8,057 nt of DNA from Bacilli bacterium (GCA_017519965.1 JAFWRK010000050.1:1-8057), one strand, 5' to 3'. Numbered from the stretch's first letter, positions 1-7,089 are shown. Numbers and translations are program-made. Notes: generated by a model not told the origin, from the letters alone.

Positions 1-1808
1 AAATAAAAAATATTAATAAAAAAGTAAATAATATTTATTTAGATATAGACTATAAAAACAGTGAAACATATTATGTAATTCCATTCTTTACTGATGAAGG
101 TAATAAATTATACCAACAATTAGAAAGTAGAGAAGTAAGTGAAAAAATTAATAAATCTAAAATCTTAAATTTTAATATAGGAAATAAAACAAATAAAATT
201 AAATTAGAATTTACATTTCATAAAGGTAATATCATACAAATTAATGAATTTATAGTTAATTATAAAATACCATTAGAATTAAATATATTTAGATTAACAT
301 TATTATTTAGTGTATTAATGTTTATTGAATTATTTAGATTTAAATCAAAATTATATAGGATTAATTATAATACTTTTAAATATAAAAAATTAGTTATAGC
401 ATTACTAACACTAGTTATTATTGGATCATTTTCTTTTCTTTCTATCGGTACATTAAAAAAATATAATGTTGATAAAAGTGACTTAAATAATAGAATGGCC
501 GAGAGCTTAATAAATGGAAAAACATATTTTGAATCAGATTCAAATTCAGAAGAATTATTAAAAACACTAGATAATCCATATGATACTAATCTAAGAGAAA
601 AAGTATTTAAAGATAAAAAGCAATCATATTTATGGGATTGTGCATACTATAAAGGACATTATTATTCATACTTTGGAGTAGTACCACAAATAATGTATTA
701 TGTTCCATTACTTTTATTATTTAATATACATGTACAAACACCAATATTGGTATATGTAATATCAATGATAACAGCTATTTTATTAGTATTATTATTACAT
801 CAAGTAGTAAATAATTATTTTAAAAGATGTTCATTAGGATTATTTATTCTATTAGCATTACCACTTATATATGGAAGTGGTATATTACATTGTCTAAAAC
901 TTCCAGATCAATACACATTACCAATAATATGTGGATTACAATTTACATATCTCGGATTAAATCTAATAATATGGGGAATAAATAGTAATAATAAAAGAAT
1001 AAAGTTATTCTTCGGAGCCTTATCATTAGCTTTAGTAGCAGGATGTAGACCACAGTTATTAATGGGATCATTTTTACTAATACCTTTATTAGTAATTTAC
1101 TTAAAAAATAAACCTAGTAAAAAAGAAATGATAAAAGACGCTATTAGTATATGTATTCCATATATAGTTGTAGCAATACTTCTAATGTTTTATAATTATA
1201 TTAGGTTCGGATCAGTATTTGATTTCGGAGCTAACTATAATTTAACAACTAATGATATGACAAGTAGAGGATTTAAATTTGATAGAATACCACTAGGAGT
1301 AGTAATGTATCTATTTAATCCAATTAATTTTAAAAATGTTTTCCCATATATAATGGAAACTGAAATACATACTAACTATTTGGGAACAACTATATATGAA
1401 CCAATTTGTGGAGGAGTATTTGCATCCGTAATTATAACTTCATTAAATCTATTCATATTCAAATTAAAAAAATATATTAATAGTAAATTTATATTTAATA
1501 CATGTTTGTTACTAATAACAAGTAGTTTAATAATTATAATAGCTGATACAGAAATGGCAGGAATAATATCAAGATATATAATAGATTTCTCATGGTTACT
1601 AGTTTTCTCATCAGTATTAATAATATTAAAAATAAATGATAATAACAGAATAAGCAAAAAAGTATTAATAGAGATAATTGTGATGTTAGTATTTTTAACA
1701 TTAACATATCAATTCTTCTATTACTTTGTAAGCATAATTGATAAATTTAAAAATGCTAATTTAAGATTCTGGTTAGAATATTATTATGCAATACAATTCT
1801 GGTTGTAA
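1..1808 (+). CDS. Large polytopic membrane protein, GT-C glycosyltransferase-like (5' end missing)
   Basis: The reading frame is open from base 3 to the TAA at 1806-1808 (601 codons in view), so the ATG at 318 is an internal Met and the gene starts left of the window. The first ~90 residues (about 3-275) are polar and beta-rich, probably an extracytoplasmic domain. A membrane segment follows at about 285-335, then roughly 10 to 12 more. After the next helix (about 384-450) a long polar loop holds NPYD (573-584) and an aromatic WDCAYYKG stretch (from 633), with acidic residues where GT-C enzymes keep catalytic Asp/Glu. Other marked motifs are AGCRPQ (1038-1055) and ISRYIIDFSW (1566-1595). This layout resembles large membrane proteins of gut Firmicutes that I recall as hypothetical or GT-C-like. 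Transfer of a sugar from a lipid-phosphate donor outside the membrane is inferred from fold resemblance and neighbours. The acyltransferase gene starts 20 bases downstream, so the two are likely co-transcribed. Confidence 0.6.
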   Translation, partial: IKNINKKVNNIYLDIDYKNSETYYVIPFFTDEGNKLYQQLESREVSEKINKSKILNFNIGNKTNKIKLEFTFHKGNIIQINEFIVNYKIPLELNIFRLTLLFSVLMFIELFRFKSKLYRINYNTFKYKKLVIALLTLVIIGSFSFLSIGTLKKYNVDKSDLNNRMAESLINGKTYFESDSNSEELLKTLDNPYDTNLREKVFKDKKQSYLWDCAYYKGHYYSYFGVVPQIMYYVPLLLLFNIHVQTPILVYVISMITAILLVLLLHQVVNNYFKRCSLGLFILLALPLIYGSGILHCLKLPDQYTLPIICGLQFTYLGLNLIIWGINSNNKRIKLFFGALSLALVAGCRPQLLMGSFLLIPLLVIYLKNKPSKKEMIKDAISICIPYIVVAILLMFYNYIRFGSVFDFGANYNLTTNDMTSRGFKFDRIPLGVVMYLFNPINFKNVFPYIMETEIHTNYLGTTIYEPICGGVFASVIITSLNLFIFKLKKYINSKFIFNTCLLLITSSLIIIIADTEMAGIISRYIIDFSWLLVFSSVLIILKINDNNRISKKVLIEIIVMLVFLTLTYQFFYYFVSIIDKFKNANLRFWLEYYYAIQFWL

Positions 1809-1817
1809 TATATTATC

Positions 1818-1823
1818 GGAGGG
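1818..1823 (+). promoter_or_regulatory. Shine-Dalgarno site for the acyltransferase
   Basis: GGAGGG lies five bases before ATG 1829. It is one of the strongest ribosome sites in the window and fixes the start. Confidence 0.85.
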
Positions 1824-1828
1824 TTCAA

Positions 1829-2986
1829 ATGGAAAAAAATAAGACAGAAAGATTATCTAATTTTGAATTAATGAGAATTATTTCAATGTTCTTTATAGTT
1901 TTATTCCATGTAAGAATGCATAGTGGAATAGCAAGTAAAGTAGTTGGAAATAATTATCTATTATTAGAATTTATTACCAATATAATAGTAGTTCATGTAA
2001 ACTCATTTATTCTAATATCAGGGTACTTTCAGTCTAAATCTAATATTAAGGTATCTAAAGCAATATCTCTTAATAATTCAGTATGGTTTTACAAAACAGT
2101 TTTTATGATATTAGCTATTATTTTAGTAAATTATACATCAATCAAATTAATTGGAGATTTTAGTACAATAAATATATTTAAAACATTTCTTCCCTTAGAC
2201 TTTGGCGTTTACTGGTATATAGATGCTTACTTAGTATTATATTTGATTTCTCCATTACTTAATAAAATAATTAATAATGTTTCAAAAAGTGAATTTAAAA
2301 AAATAATATTAGTGCTTTTATTACTTATCTGTATCATTCCGACACTAACAGTAGATGAAGTAATAAGAACTAATAATGGACATTCATTAATAAGTTTTAT
2401 TCTTTTATACTTTATTGGAGCATATCTAAGAATTTATCCAATTAAAGATAACTATTATTTTAAAAGATTAACAGAAAAAGCAAGACAATCATTATTCTTT
2501 ATAATGATTCCAGTATGCTCAATAGGTATAATGTTTTGCTGTATAGTAGCTCAAAGAATAAGTTCTTTTGGACCAATAACATCATATTTTGGACAAGTAT
2601 TAGAGATGAACTATTTAAATTATACAAGTCCATTAATATTGATAGAATCTATAGTATATTTCTTATTTTTTGAAACATTAACAATAAAAAGTAAATTTAT
2701 TAATAGAATATCAAAATATATGTTTGGAATTTATCTAATACATGAAAATCCATTTGTATATGATAATCTATATAATTACTTAGGACTTACAAGTATAACT
2801 AGTGTAACAATAAAAACAATAATAATGATTATAATTCTATCAATAATAATATTTATAGTATGTTTGATAATAGAAGCAATAAGACAAGCTATATTTAAAT
2901 TTATATATAATAGAAAGATATCTAAAAAGTTTAGAGATACTTTTAAAAATTATTTTAAGAACATTGGATTAGATATTAATTGGTAA
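1829..2986 (+). CDS. Acyltransferase-3 family membrane O-acyltransferase
   Basis: Predicted 385-residue integral membrane enzyme that would move an acyl group, usually acetyl, onto a cell-surface sugar. The N-terminus has the family signature: Arg8, then NFELMR (11-16) leading into helix 1 with FH at 26-27; the His is the expected catalytic residue. ILISGYF (61-67), YWYIDAYLVLYLISPLLN (128-145) and FGIYLIHEN (299-307) match the usual later blocks. About ten hydrophobic segments fill the length, normal for the membrane domain. There is no C-terminal SGNH domain, so this is not a full OatA-type fusion. ATG 1829 is supported by GGAGGG at 1818-1823, five bases upstream. It lies 20 bases after the GT-C-like gene with no terminator between, so it is probably its operon partner. 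The substrate cannot be read from sequence; a secreted glycan or teichoic-acid-like polymer is the likeliest. Family is confident, substrate unknown. Confidence 0.88.
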   Translation: MEKNKTERLSNFELMRIISMFFIVLFHVRMHSGIASKVVGNNYLLLEFITNIIVVHVNSFILISGYFQSKSNIKVSKAISLNNSVWFYKTVFMILAIILVNYTSIKLIGDFSTINIFKTFLPLDFGVYWYIDAYLVLYLISPLLNKIINNVSKSEFKKIILVLLLLICIIPTLTVDEVIRTNNGHSLISFILLYFIGAYLRIYPIKDNYYFKRLTEKARQSLFFIMIPVCSIGIMFCCIVAQRISSFGPITSYFGQVLEMNYLNYTSPLILIESIVYFLFFETLTIKSKFINRISKYMFGIYLIHENPFVYDNLYNYLGLTSITSVTIKTIIMIIILSIIIFIVCLIIEAIRQAIFKFIYNRKISKKFRDTFKNYFKNIGLDINW

Positions 2987-3008
2987 AATAAAAAAAATAA
3001 TGTATAAT
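2980..3008 (+). promoter_or_regulatory. Sigma-A-type promoter for the family 2 glycosyltransferase and GtrA
   Basis: TTGGTA (2980-2985) and a perfect TATAAT (3003-3008) are separated by 17 bases. The -35 box overlaps the last codons and stop of the acyltransferase. Transcription would start near 3015, leaving about 20 untranslated bases before ATG 3034. I see no terminator between 2986 and the promoter, so read-through from the upstream genes is also possible. Confidence 0.65.
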
Positions 3009-3022
3009 ACAAATAGGGAATT

Positions 3023-3028
3023 AGGTGA
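3023..3028 (+). promoter_or_regulatory. Shine-Dalgarno site that selects ATG 3034
   Basis: AGGTGA sits five bases before ATG 3034. An in-frame GTG at 3025 lies inside this site and is therefore unlikely to be the start. The same AGGTGA site is used by the SGNH gene at 4530-4535. Confidence 0.75.
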
Positions 3029-3033
3029 GAAGT

Positions 3034-3987
3034 ATGAAAAAAGAAAAAGATATTTTAAAGGATAAAAAAATAGCAGTATTAATACCTTGTTATAATGAAG
3101 CAAAAACTGTGGAGAAAGTAGTTAAAGATTACAAGGAAGTATTACCAGAAGCAGATGTATATGTATATGATAATAATTCTACAGATGGAACAGACAAATT
3201 AGCTAAAAAAGCAGGAGCCATTGTTAAATATGAATATAAACAAGGTAAAGGTAATGTTATTAGAACTATGTTTAAAGAAATAGACGCAGATTGCTATTTA
3301 ATGATAGATGGTGATGATACATACCCTAAAGAAAATGCTAGAGAGATGTGTGAATACATTATAGAAAAAAGAGCAGATATGGTAATAGGAGATAGACTAT
3401 CTTCAACATATTTTAAAGAAAATAAAAGACCATTCCATAACTTTGGTAATGTTTTAGTAAGAGGATTAATTAATACACTATTTAAAAGTAATGTTAGAGA
3501 TATAATGACAGGTTATAGAGCATTTAGTTATGACTTTGTAAAAACATTCCCAATACTTTCAAAAGGATTTGAAATAGAAACAGAAATGACTATTCATGCT
3601 CTAGATAAAAACTTTGCATTAAAAGAAATACCAGTAGAGTATAGAGATAGACCTAAAGGTAGCGTATCAAAACTAAATACATTTAGAGATGGATTTAAAG
3701 TGTTAAGAACAATAGCAAGATTATTTAAAGATTATAAACCTGGATTCTTCTTTGGATTAATAAGTTTTGTATTCTTTGTAATATCACTAATATTTGGAGT
3801 ACCAGTATTTGCAGAATTCTTTAAAACACATTTAGTAAAAAGATTTCCAACACTTATATTTGCTGGATTTATGTTAATGATTTCATGCCTATCACTAGTT
3901 TGTGGAATAATACTTGAAGTAGTAGTAAGAAAACATAGACAAGTATTTGAACTAATATTAATAAGAACAAAAAGGGATAATAAATAA
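3034..3987 (+). CDS. Family 2 glycosyltransferase, polyprenyl-phosphate sugar synthase (DPM1/GtrB-like)
   Basis: Predicted 317-residue enzyme that transfers a sugar from a nucleotide donor to undecaprenyl phosphate at the cytoplasmic face of the membrane. The GT-A domain fills about residues 11-230: IPCYNEAKTV (17-26), DNNSTDGT (46-53), the metal-binding DGDDTYP (92-98), then DIMTGYRAF (156-164) and FEIETEMTIHA (179-189), the pattern of DPM1-like enzymes. Two membrane helices follow at about 237-262 and 271-296, as in GtrB-type proteins. The start is ATG 3034 with AGGTGA five bases upstream. Its stop overlaps the GtrA start (TAATG at 3985-3989), a common pairing in which GtrA is thought to help flip the lipid-sugar. 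The family is clear; whether the sugar is glucose, mannose, N-acetylglucosamine or another cannot be read from the sequence. Confidence 0.9.
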   Translation: MKKEKDILKDKKIAVLIPCYNEAKTVEKVVKDYKEVLPEADVYVYDNNSTDGTDKLAKKAGAIVKYEYKQGKGNVIRTMFKEIDADCYLMIDGDDTYPKENAREMCEYIIEKRADMVIGDRLSSTYFKENKRPFHNFGNVLVRGLINTLFKSNVRDIMTGYRAFSYDFVKTFPILSKGFEIETEMTIHALDKNFALKEIPVEYRDRPKGSVSKLNTFRDGFKVLRTIARLFKDYKPGFFFGLISFVFFVISLIFGVPVFAEFFKTHLVKRFPTLIFAGFMLMISCLSLVCGIILEVVVRKHRQVFELILIRTKRDNK

Positions 3988-4448
3988 TGAAGAAAGAAGA
4001 CAAGTTAGAGATAATATTTAATAAAATATTAGATGTATTAAAGATAAAAATAAATAATAAAAATAGAAAACTATTATTACAAATATTTAAATTCTTATTT
4101 GTAGGTGGATTAGCTTTCTTAATAGATTATGTATCTTTAATAATCTGTAAAGAAATATTTCATTTATCAACATTACTAGCAAGTGCAATAGCATTTACTA
4201 TTTCAGTTATTGTTAATTATATACTAAGCGTTACATGGGTATTTGAAGTAGATGAGACAAAATCTAAAAAACAAAACTTTATTATATTTATAGTATTCAG
4301 TATCTTAGGCTTAATAATAACAGAAATAATTATGTACCTAGGAAGTGACGTCTTAAAGATTAGTTACTTAATAGTAAAGATAGTAGCAACAGCTATAGTA
4401 ATGGTATTTAACTTTGTAACAAGAAAGATATTTTTAGAAAAAAAATAA
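3987..4448 (+). CDS. GtrA-family membrane protein
   Basis: Predicted 153-residue protein with four membrane helices (about 33-52, 58-80, 97-117, 124-145). The first carries the typical FKFLFVGGLAFLIDY block (34-48), the second ends with NYILSVTWVF (77-86), and the last is rich in small residues and ends at FNFVTRKIFL (141-150), matching the usual GtrA ending. GtrA proteins are proposed to assist movement of polyprenyl-phosphate-linked sugars across the membrane; some family members act in teichoic or arabinogalactan pathways. The lead of about 30 polar, lysine-rich residues before the first helix is cytoplasmic. The ATG overlaps the stop of the glycosyltransferase by one base, implying translational coupling; AGGG lies ten bases upstream. 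The 3' end of the gene is part of a terminator hairpin. Confidence 0.88.
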   Translation: MKKEDKLEIIFNKILDVLKIKINNKNRKLLLQIFKFLFVGGLAFLIDYVSLIICKEIFHLSTLLASAIAFTISVIVNYILSVTWVFEVDETKSKKQNFIIFIVFSILGLIITEIIMYLGSDVLKISYLIVKIVATAIVMVFNFVTRKIFLEKK

Positions 4449-4461
4449 CTTTCTTTTTTTT
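4421..4461 (+). terminator. Intrinsic terminator overlapping the end of the GtrA gene
   Basis: AAGAAAG (4421-4427) pairs with CTTTCTT (4449-4455). After one A-A mismatch, TATTTTT (4429-4435) pairs with AAAAATA (4441-4447), leaving a five-base loop. Eight T's (4454-4461) follow. The stem includes the last GtrA codons and the TAA stop. Only two G-C pairs are present, so it relies on length and may be leaky. Confidence 0.6.
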
Positions 4462-4494
4462 ACAATTTTTTAACATGTAATGAAACTAATCGTA

Positions 4495-4523
4495 TTGAAT
4501 TCTTAAAAATAAACTAGTATAAT
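4495..4523 (+). promoter_or_regulatory. Sigma-A-type promoter for the SGNH hydrolase
   Basis: TTGAAT (4495-4500) and a perfect TATAAT (4518-4523) are spaced by 17 bases. Transcription would begin near 4530, only about ten bases before ATG 4540, so the Shine-Dalgarno AGGTGA at 4530-4535 would lie at the extreme 5' end of the message. The rest of the 91-base gap shows nothing else. Confidence 0.7.
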
Positions 4524-4539
4524 TTTAACAGGTGACATT

Positions 4540-5253
4540 ATGAATAAAAAAACAATTTTATTAACAATTTTAATAATATGCTTCTTTTTACTAGGATTAT
4601 TAATTGGATCTAATACTAGAAAAATGACTACGAAGACAAGAATAATCAAAGAAGAAGTAAAAGAAGAAACTAAGAAATTAGAAGATATAAGAAAATATGA
4701 AAATATAGTATTCTTAGGAGATTCAATTACAGATTATTATCCATTTGAAGATATATACTTAGATTTACCAATTATAAATAGTGGAAGAGCAGGATATAAA
4801 ACTACAGATATATTAAAAGAAATGGATACATTAGTATATCAATACAATCCAACTAGTGTCTTCATACTTATAGGAACAAATGACTTTATAACTGAAACAG
4901 GAGATGGTCAAGAAAAAGAAGTAGAAGATAATATAGTTAAAATAGTTAATAACATAAAAAAACATAGAAAAAATACAAAAATATATATTCAATCTATTTA
5001 TCCAGTAAACAAAAGTGTAAATGAAAACTCAGTTGCTGATAGAGATAATGAAGAAATACAAGAAGTAAATAAGTTCTTAAAGACTTATTGTGAAGAAAAT
5101 AAGTATACATATATTGATATGTATAAATACTTAGTAGATGAAGATGGTAATCTTATGAAGAAATATACTAATGATGGATTACATGCTAATGAAATAGGAT
5201 ATGCTAGAATTAGTCAAAAGCTATTAGAATATTTATATAATATAGAAGTATAA
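4540..5253 (+). CDS. Membrane-anchored SGNH/GDSL-family hydrolase
   Basis: Predicted 237-residue protein with one N-terminal hydrophobic segment (about 5-23) preceded by Lys3-Lys4 and followed by a charged linker (27-52). This fits a signal anchor or uncleaved signal peptide with the enzyme outside the membrane; no lipobox Cys is visible. The catalytic set is complete: GDSIT (60-64) gives nucleophile Ser62, NSG (80-82) gives oxyanion Gly82, GTND (112-115) gives Asn114, and NDGLH (211-215) gives Asp212 and His215. The family removes acyl groups from lipids, esters and acetylated sugars. The gene appears to be transcribed alone, between its own promoter and terminator. An acyltransferase-3 gene lies upstream, so a deacylase for the same surface glycan is possible, but a separate lipase or esterase role is equally open. 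Start ATG 4540 has AGGTGA four bases upstream. Confidence 0.9.
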   Translation: MNKKTILLTILIICFFLLGLLIGSNTRKMTTKTRIIKEEVKEETKKLEDIRKYENIVFLGDSITDYYPFEDIYLDLPIINSGRAGYKTTDILKEMDTLVYQYNPTSVFILIGTNDFITETGDGQEKEVEDNIVKIVNNIKKHRKNTKIYIQSIYPVNKSVNENSVADRDNEEIQEVNKFLKTYCEENKYTYIDMYKYLVDEDGNLMKKYTNDGLHANEIGYARISQKLLEYLYNIEV

Positions 5254-5273
5254 AGGACACTAGTCCTTTTTTT
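5252..5273 (+). terminator. Strong intrinsic terminator after the SGNH gene
   Basis: AAAGGAC (5252-5258) and GTCCTTT (5263-5269) form a perfect 7-bp stem around the four-base loop ACTA. The T-run spans 5267-5273. The stem begins inside the TAA stop codon (5251-5253). This is the most GC-rich terminator stem in the window. Confidence 0.88.
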
Positions 5274-5280
5274 ATTTAGA

Positions 5281-5289
5281 TGTTATAAT
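5281..5289 (+). promoter_or_regulatory. Extended -10 promoter for the lipid kinase operon
   Basis: TGTTATAAT is a perfect extended -10 (TG-n-TATAAT), seven bases after the terminator T-run ends. No recognisable -35 lies at 15 to 19 bases; that region is the terminator itself. Transcription would start near 5296. Confidence 0.65.
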
Positions 5290-5307
5290 TAAGATAGAAA
5301 TTCTTTT

Positions 5308-5312
5308 GGAGG
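5308..5312 (+). promoter_or_regulatory. Shine-Dalgarno site that selects ATG 5318
   Basis: GGAGG lies five bases before ATG 5318. An in-frame TTG at 5306 overlaps this site and cannot use it, so the longer reading is rejected. Confidence 0.85.
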
Positions 5313-5317
5313 CATAT

Positions 5318-6241
5318 ATGAAAAAATGTGTTTTAATAATGAATCCGGAAAGTGGAAAAGTAAAAGATAAAAAGAATCTAAAAAACGTATATGATATATT
5401 ACGAAAATATGACTATGATGGAGTAATTCGTTATACAAAAAGAAAATATGATGCCATCGATATAGTTAAAGAATTAGATAGTTCAACAGACTTAGTAATT
5501 TCCTGTGGTGGAGATGGAACACTAAATGAAGTAGTAACAGGTAACCTACAAAGAGAAAAGAAACTTACTTTAGCTAATCTTCCTTTAGGAACGACTAATG
5601 ATGTTGGAAACATGTATGGATTAACTGGTACAATGTTGAGTAATCTAGAAACTATCTTAAAAGGAAAGCCAAAGAAAATAGATGTAATAAAGATTAATGA
5701 TACGCCATTTGTATATGTAGCATGTTTAGGAGACTATATAGATATGGCTTTTAATACTCCTAGAGAACTAAAAAAGAAATATGGAAAAATAGCATACATA
5801 TTATATGGCATAAAACAATTAAGAAACAAAATACACCAATATGACATAAAATATACTGTAAATGGAGAAGAAAGAGAAGGAGTTTATTCATTTATATTTA
5901 TAACTAATTCTTCAAGAATAGCAGGAATGGATGATGTATATTATGATGTAAAATTAAATGACAATAAGTTTGAAGTAGCACTAGCACATGTAGGCAGTAG
6001 AAAAGAGATGCTAAAGATGCTAGTTATGTCACAAACAAGAGATATTAAAGATATCCCAGGAGTAACATACTATCAAACAGATAATCTAAAACTAGAATTC
6101 TTAAACCCTCCTAAAACATCATGGTGTTTAGATGGTGAAGAATATAAAAGTGTAAAAACAGTATTTGAATTTAAAATAGATAGATCAACAACAATGCTTA
6201 TGCCTAAAGAAAATATTAATAAACTATTTGAAAGTGAGTAA
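5318..6241 (+). CDS. Diacylglycerol kinase family lipid kinase (YegS/DgkB-like)
   Basis: Predicted 307-residue cytoplasmic, membrane-associated kinase that would phosphorylate diacylglycerol (or a related lipid) with ATP to give phosphatidic acid. Family motifs are all present: NPESG (9-13), the nucleotide-binding GGDGTLNE (64-71), and PLGTTNDV (89-96) in the N-terminal domain. ACLGDYIDMAFNT (135-147) opens the beta-rich C-terminal domain, and LDGEE (271-275) holds the Glu that serves as catalytic base in DgkB-type enzymes. Length is typical. In Gram-positives DgkB recycles diacylglycerol released when phosphatidylglycerol donates its headgroup to lipoteichoic acid; whether that applies here depends on whether the organism makes such a polymer. 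The next gene starts one base after this stop. Other lipid substrates, such as undecaprenol-like alcohols or sphingoid bases, cannot be excluded by sequence. Confidence 0.92.
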   Translation: MKKCVLIMNPESGKVKDKKNLKNVYDILRKYDYDGVIRYTKRKYDAIDIVKELDSSTDLVISCGGDGTLNEVVTGNLQREKKLTLANLPLGTTNDVGNMYGLTGTMLSNLETILKGKPKKIDVIKINDTPFVYVACLGDYIDMAFNTPRELKKKYGKIAYILYGIKQLRNKIHQYDIKYTVNGEEREGVYSFIFITNSSRIAGMDDVYYDVKLNDNKFEVALAHVGSRKEMLKMLVMSQTRDIKDIPGVTYYQTDNLKLEFLNPPKTSWCLDGEEYKSVKTVFEFKIDRSTTMLMPKENINKLFESE

Positions 6242-6242
6242 A

Positions 6243-7055
6243 ATGAAAAAAGTAGTTAAAAAAAATAATAAAAGAAAAATAATTCATAAATTACCAACAA
6301 TTAATATAGTAGTATTCTTTTTATTACGTTTATTTGTTGTTGTATCCATGGTAGAGCAAAGTATAAGAGGAAACTGGAATAATGTATTCTTATGTATATT
6401 AACTCTCTTCTTATTTACTGGACCTATCTTTGTAAAAAATAAATTACATATTGAATTACCAAAGACATTAGAAATAATAATATATTTATTTATATTTAGC
6501 AGTGCCATATTAGGAGAAATCCAAAACTTTTATGGAATATTTAAACATTGGGATACATTACTTCACACATTAAATGGATTCTTATGTGCAGCTGTTGGAT
6601 TCTCATTAGTAGATATTCTAAATAGAAGAGAAGATAATGATATTAATATGACACCAATATTTATGGTAGTAGTATCAATATCATTTTCAATGACAGTTGG
6701 AGTATTATGGGAATTTGTAGAATTTGGAGTAGATACATATATAAATAAAGACATGCAAAAAGATAGAGTAATATCTAAAATTAATTCTAAAGCCATAGGA
6801 AACACAGAAAAAAATGAATTAATAAGTATAAATGATATAGATAAAACAATAATCTATTATGATAACTATAAAAAACAATATATGATAGATGGATACTTAG
6901 ATGTAGGTTTAATAGATACAATTAAAGATTTATTTGTAAATTTTGTAGGAGCAGTAATCTTTTCACTATTAGGATACCTATATGTAAGAGATAGAGATGA
7001 ATTCAAATTTATTGAAAGATTTATTCCATTTGTAAAAGTATTAAAAGAAGAATAG
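6243..7055 (+). CDS. Distant DUF2238/YjdF-like polytopic membrane protein of unknown function
   Basis: Predicted 270-residue protein with about six membrane helices after a strongly basic lead (residues 1-16). Charged residues recur inside or beside helices: GE (91-92), WDTLLH (103-108), WEFVEFGVD (156-164) and DTIKDLFVN (225-233), followed by GA (236-237). The order 'WD..LH..nG', 'E..E', 'DT..D.....GA' matches the layout I recall for E. coli YjdF (DUF2238), so I assign a distant relationship. A polar insert (about 166-220), including a YYDNYKK stretch, separates the last two motifs and is longer than in YjdF. The buried Asp, His and Glu suggest metal binding or membrane catalysis, which is inference. 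ATG 6243 follows the lipid kinase stop by one base with AAGTGAG at 6232-6238; an in-frame TTG at 6228 is less likely. The context suggests a lipid or envelope role. The gene ends in a terminator. Confidence 0.72.
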   Translation: MKKVVKKNNKRKIIHKLPTINIVVFFLLRLFVVVSMVEQSIRGNWNNVFLCILTLFLFTGPIFVKNKLHIELPKTLEIIIYLFIFSSAILGEIQNFYGIFKHWDTLLHTLNGFLCAAVGFSLVDILNRREDNDINMTPIFMVVVSISFSMTVGVLWEFVEFGVDTYINKDMQKDRVISKINSKAIGNTEKNELISINDIDKTIIYYDNYKKQYMIDGYLDVGLIDTIKDLFVNFVGAVIFSLLGYLYVRDRDEFKFIERFIPFVKVLKEE

Positions 7056-7067
7056 CCTTCTTTTTTT
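7043..7067 (+). terminator. Intrinsic terminator with the stop codon in its loop
   Basis: AAAAGAAG (7043-7050) pairs with CTTCTTTT (7057-7064) around the six-base loop AATAGC, which contains the TAG stop (7053-7055) of the DUF2238-like gene. The T-run is 7061-7067. The A-rich 5' arm pairs with part of the T-run, so the effective core is the GAAG/CTTC pairing. Confidence 0.75.
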
Positions 7068-7080
7068 ATTAGTATTTTTA

Positions 7081-7089
7081 TGGTATGAT
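7081..7089 (+). promoter_or_regulatory. Extended -10 promoter for the last operon
   Basis: TGGTATGAT fits TG-n-TATAAT with one mismatch. No good -35 is visible; the region is the T-rich tail of the terminator. Transcription would start near 7096, which is downstream of an in-frame ATG at 7092 and supports ATG 7119 as the real start. Confidence 0.55.

Noticed and set aside
1376..1657. Minus-strand open frame of 93 codons inside the first gene
   Set aside because: It lies wholly within a well-supported membrane protein on the plus strand and reads as a low-complexity antisense of hydrophobic codons.
1760..1828. Possible promoter just before the acyltransferase
   Set aside because: Several AT-rich hexamers resemble a -10, but none has a convincing -35 or TG extension. 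Such matches are expected by chance here.
4449..4539. Small RNA or riboswitch in the largest gap (91 bases)
   Set aside because: The gap is explained by the terminator tail and a promoter; no further paired structure is apparent.
5431..5613. Minus-strand 60-codon frame inside the lipid kinase gene
   Set aside because: It is antisense to the conserved GGDGT and PLGTTND region of the kinase.
6284..6805. Two minus-strand open frames within the DUF2238-like gene
   Set aside because: The plus-strand gene has coherent membrane topology and family motifs; the antisense frames have no recognisable domain.
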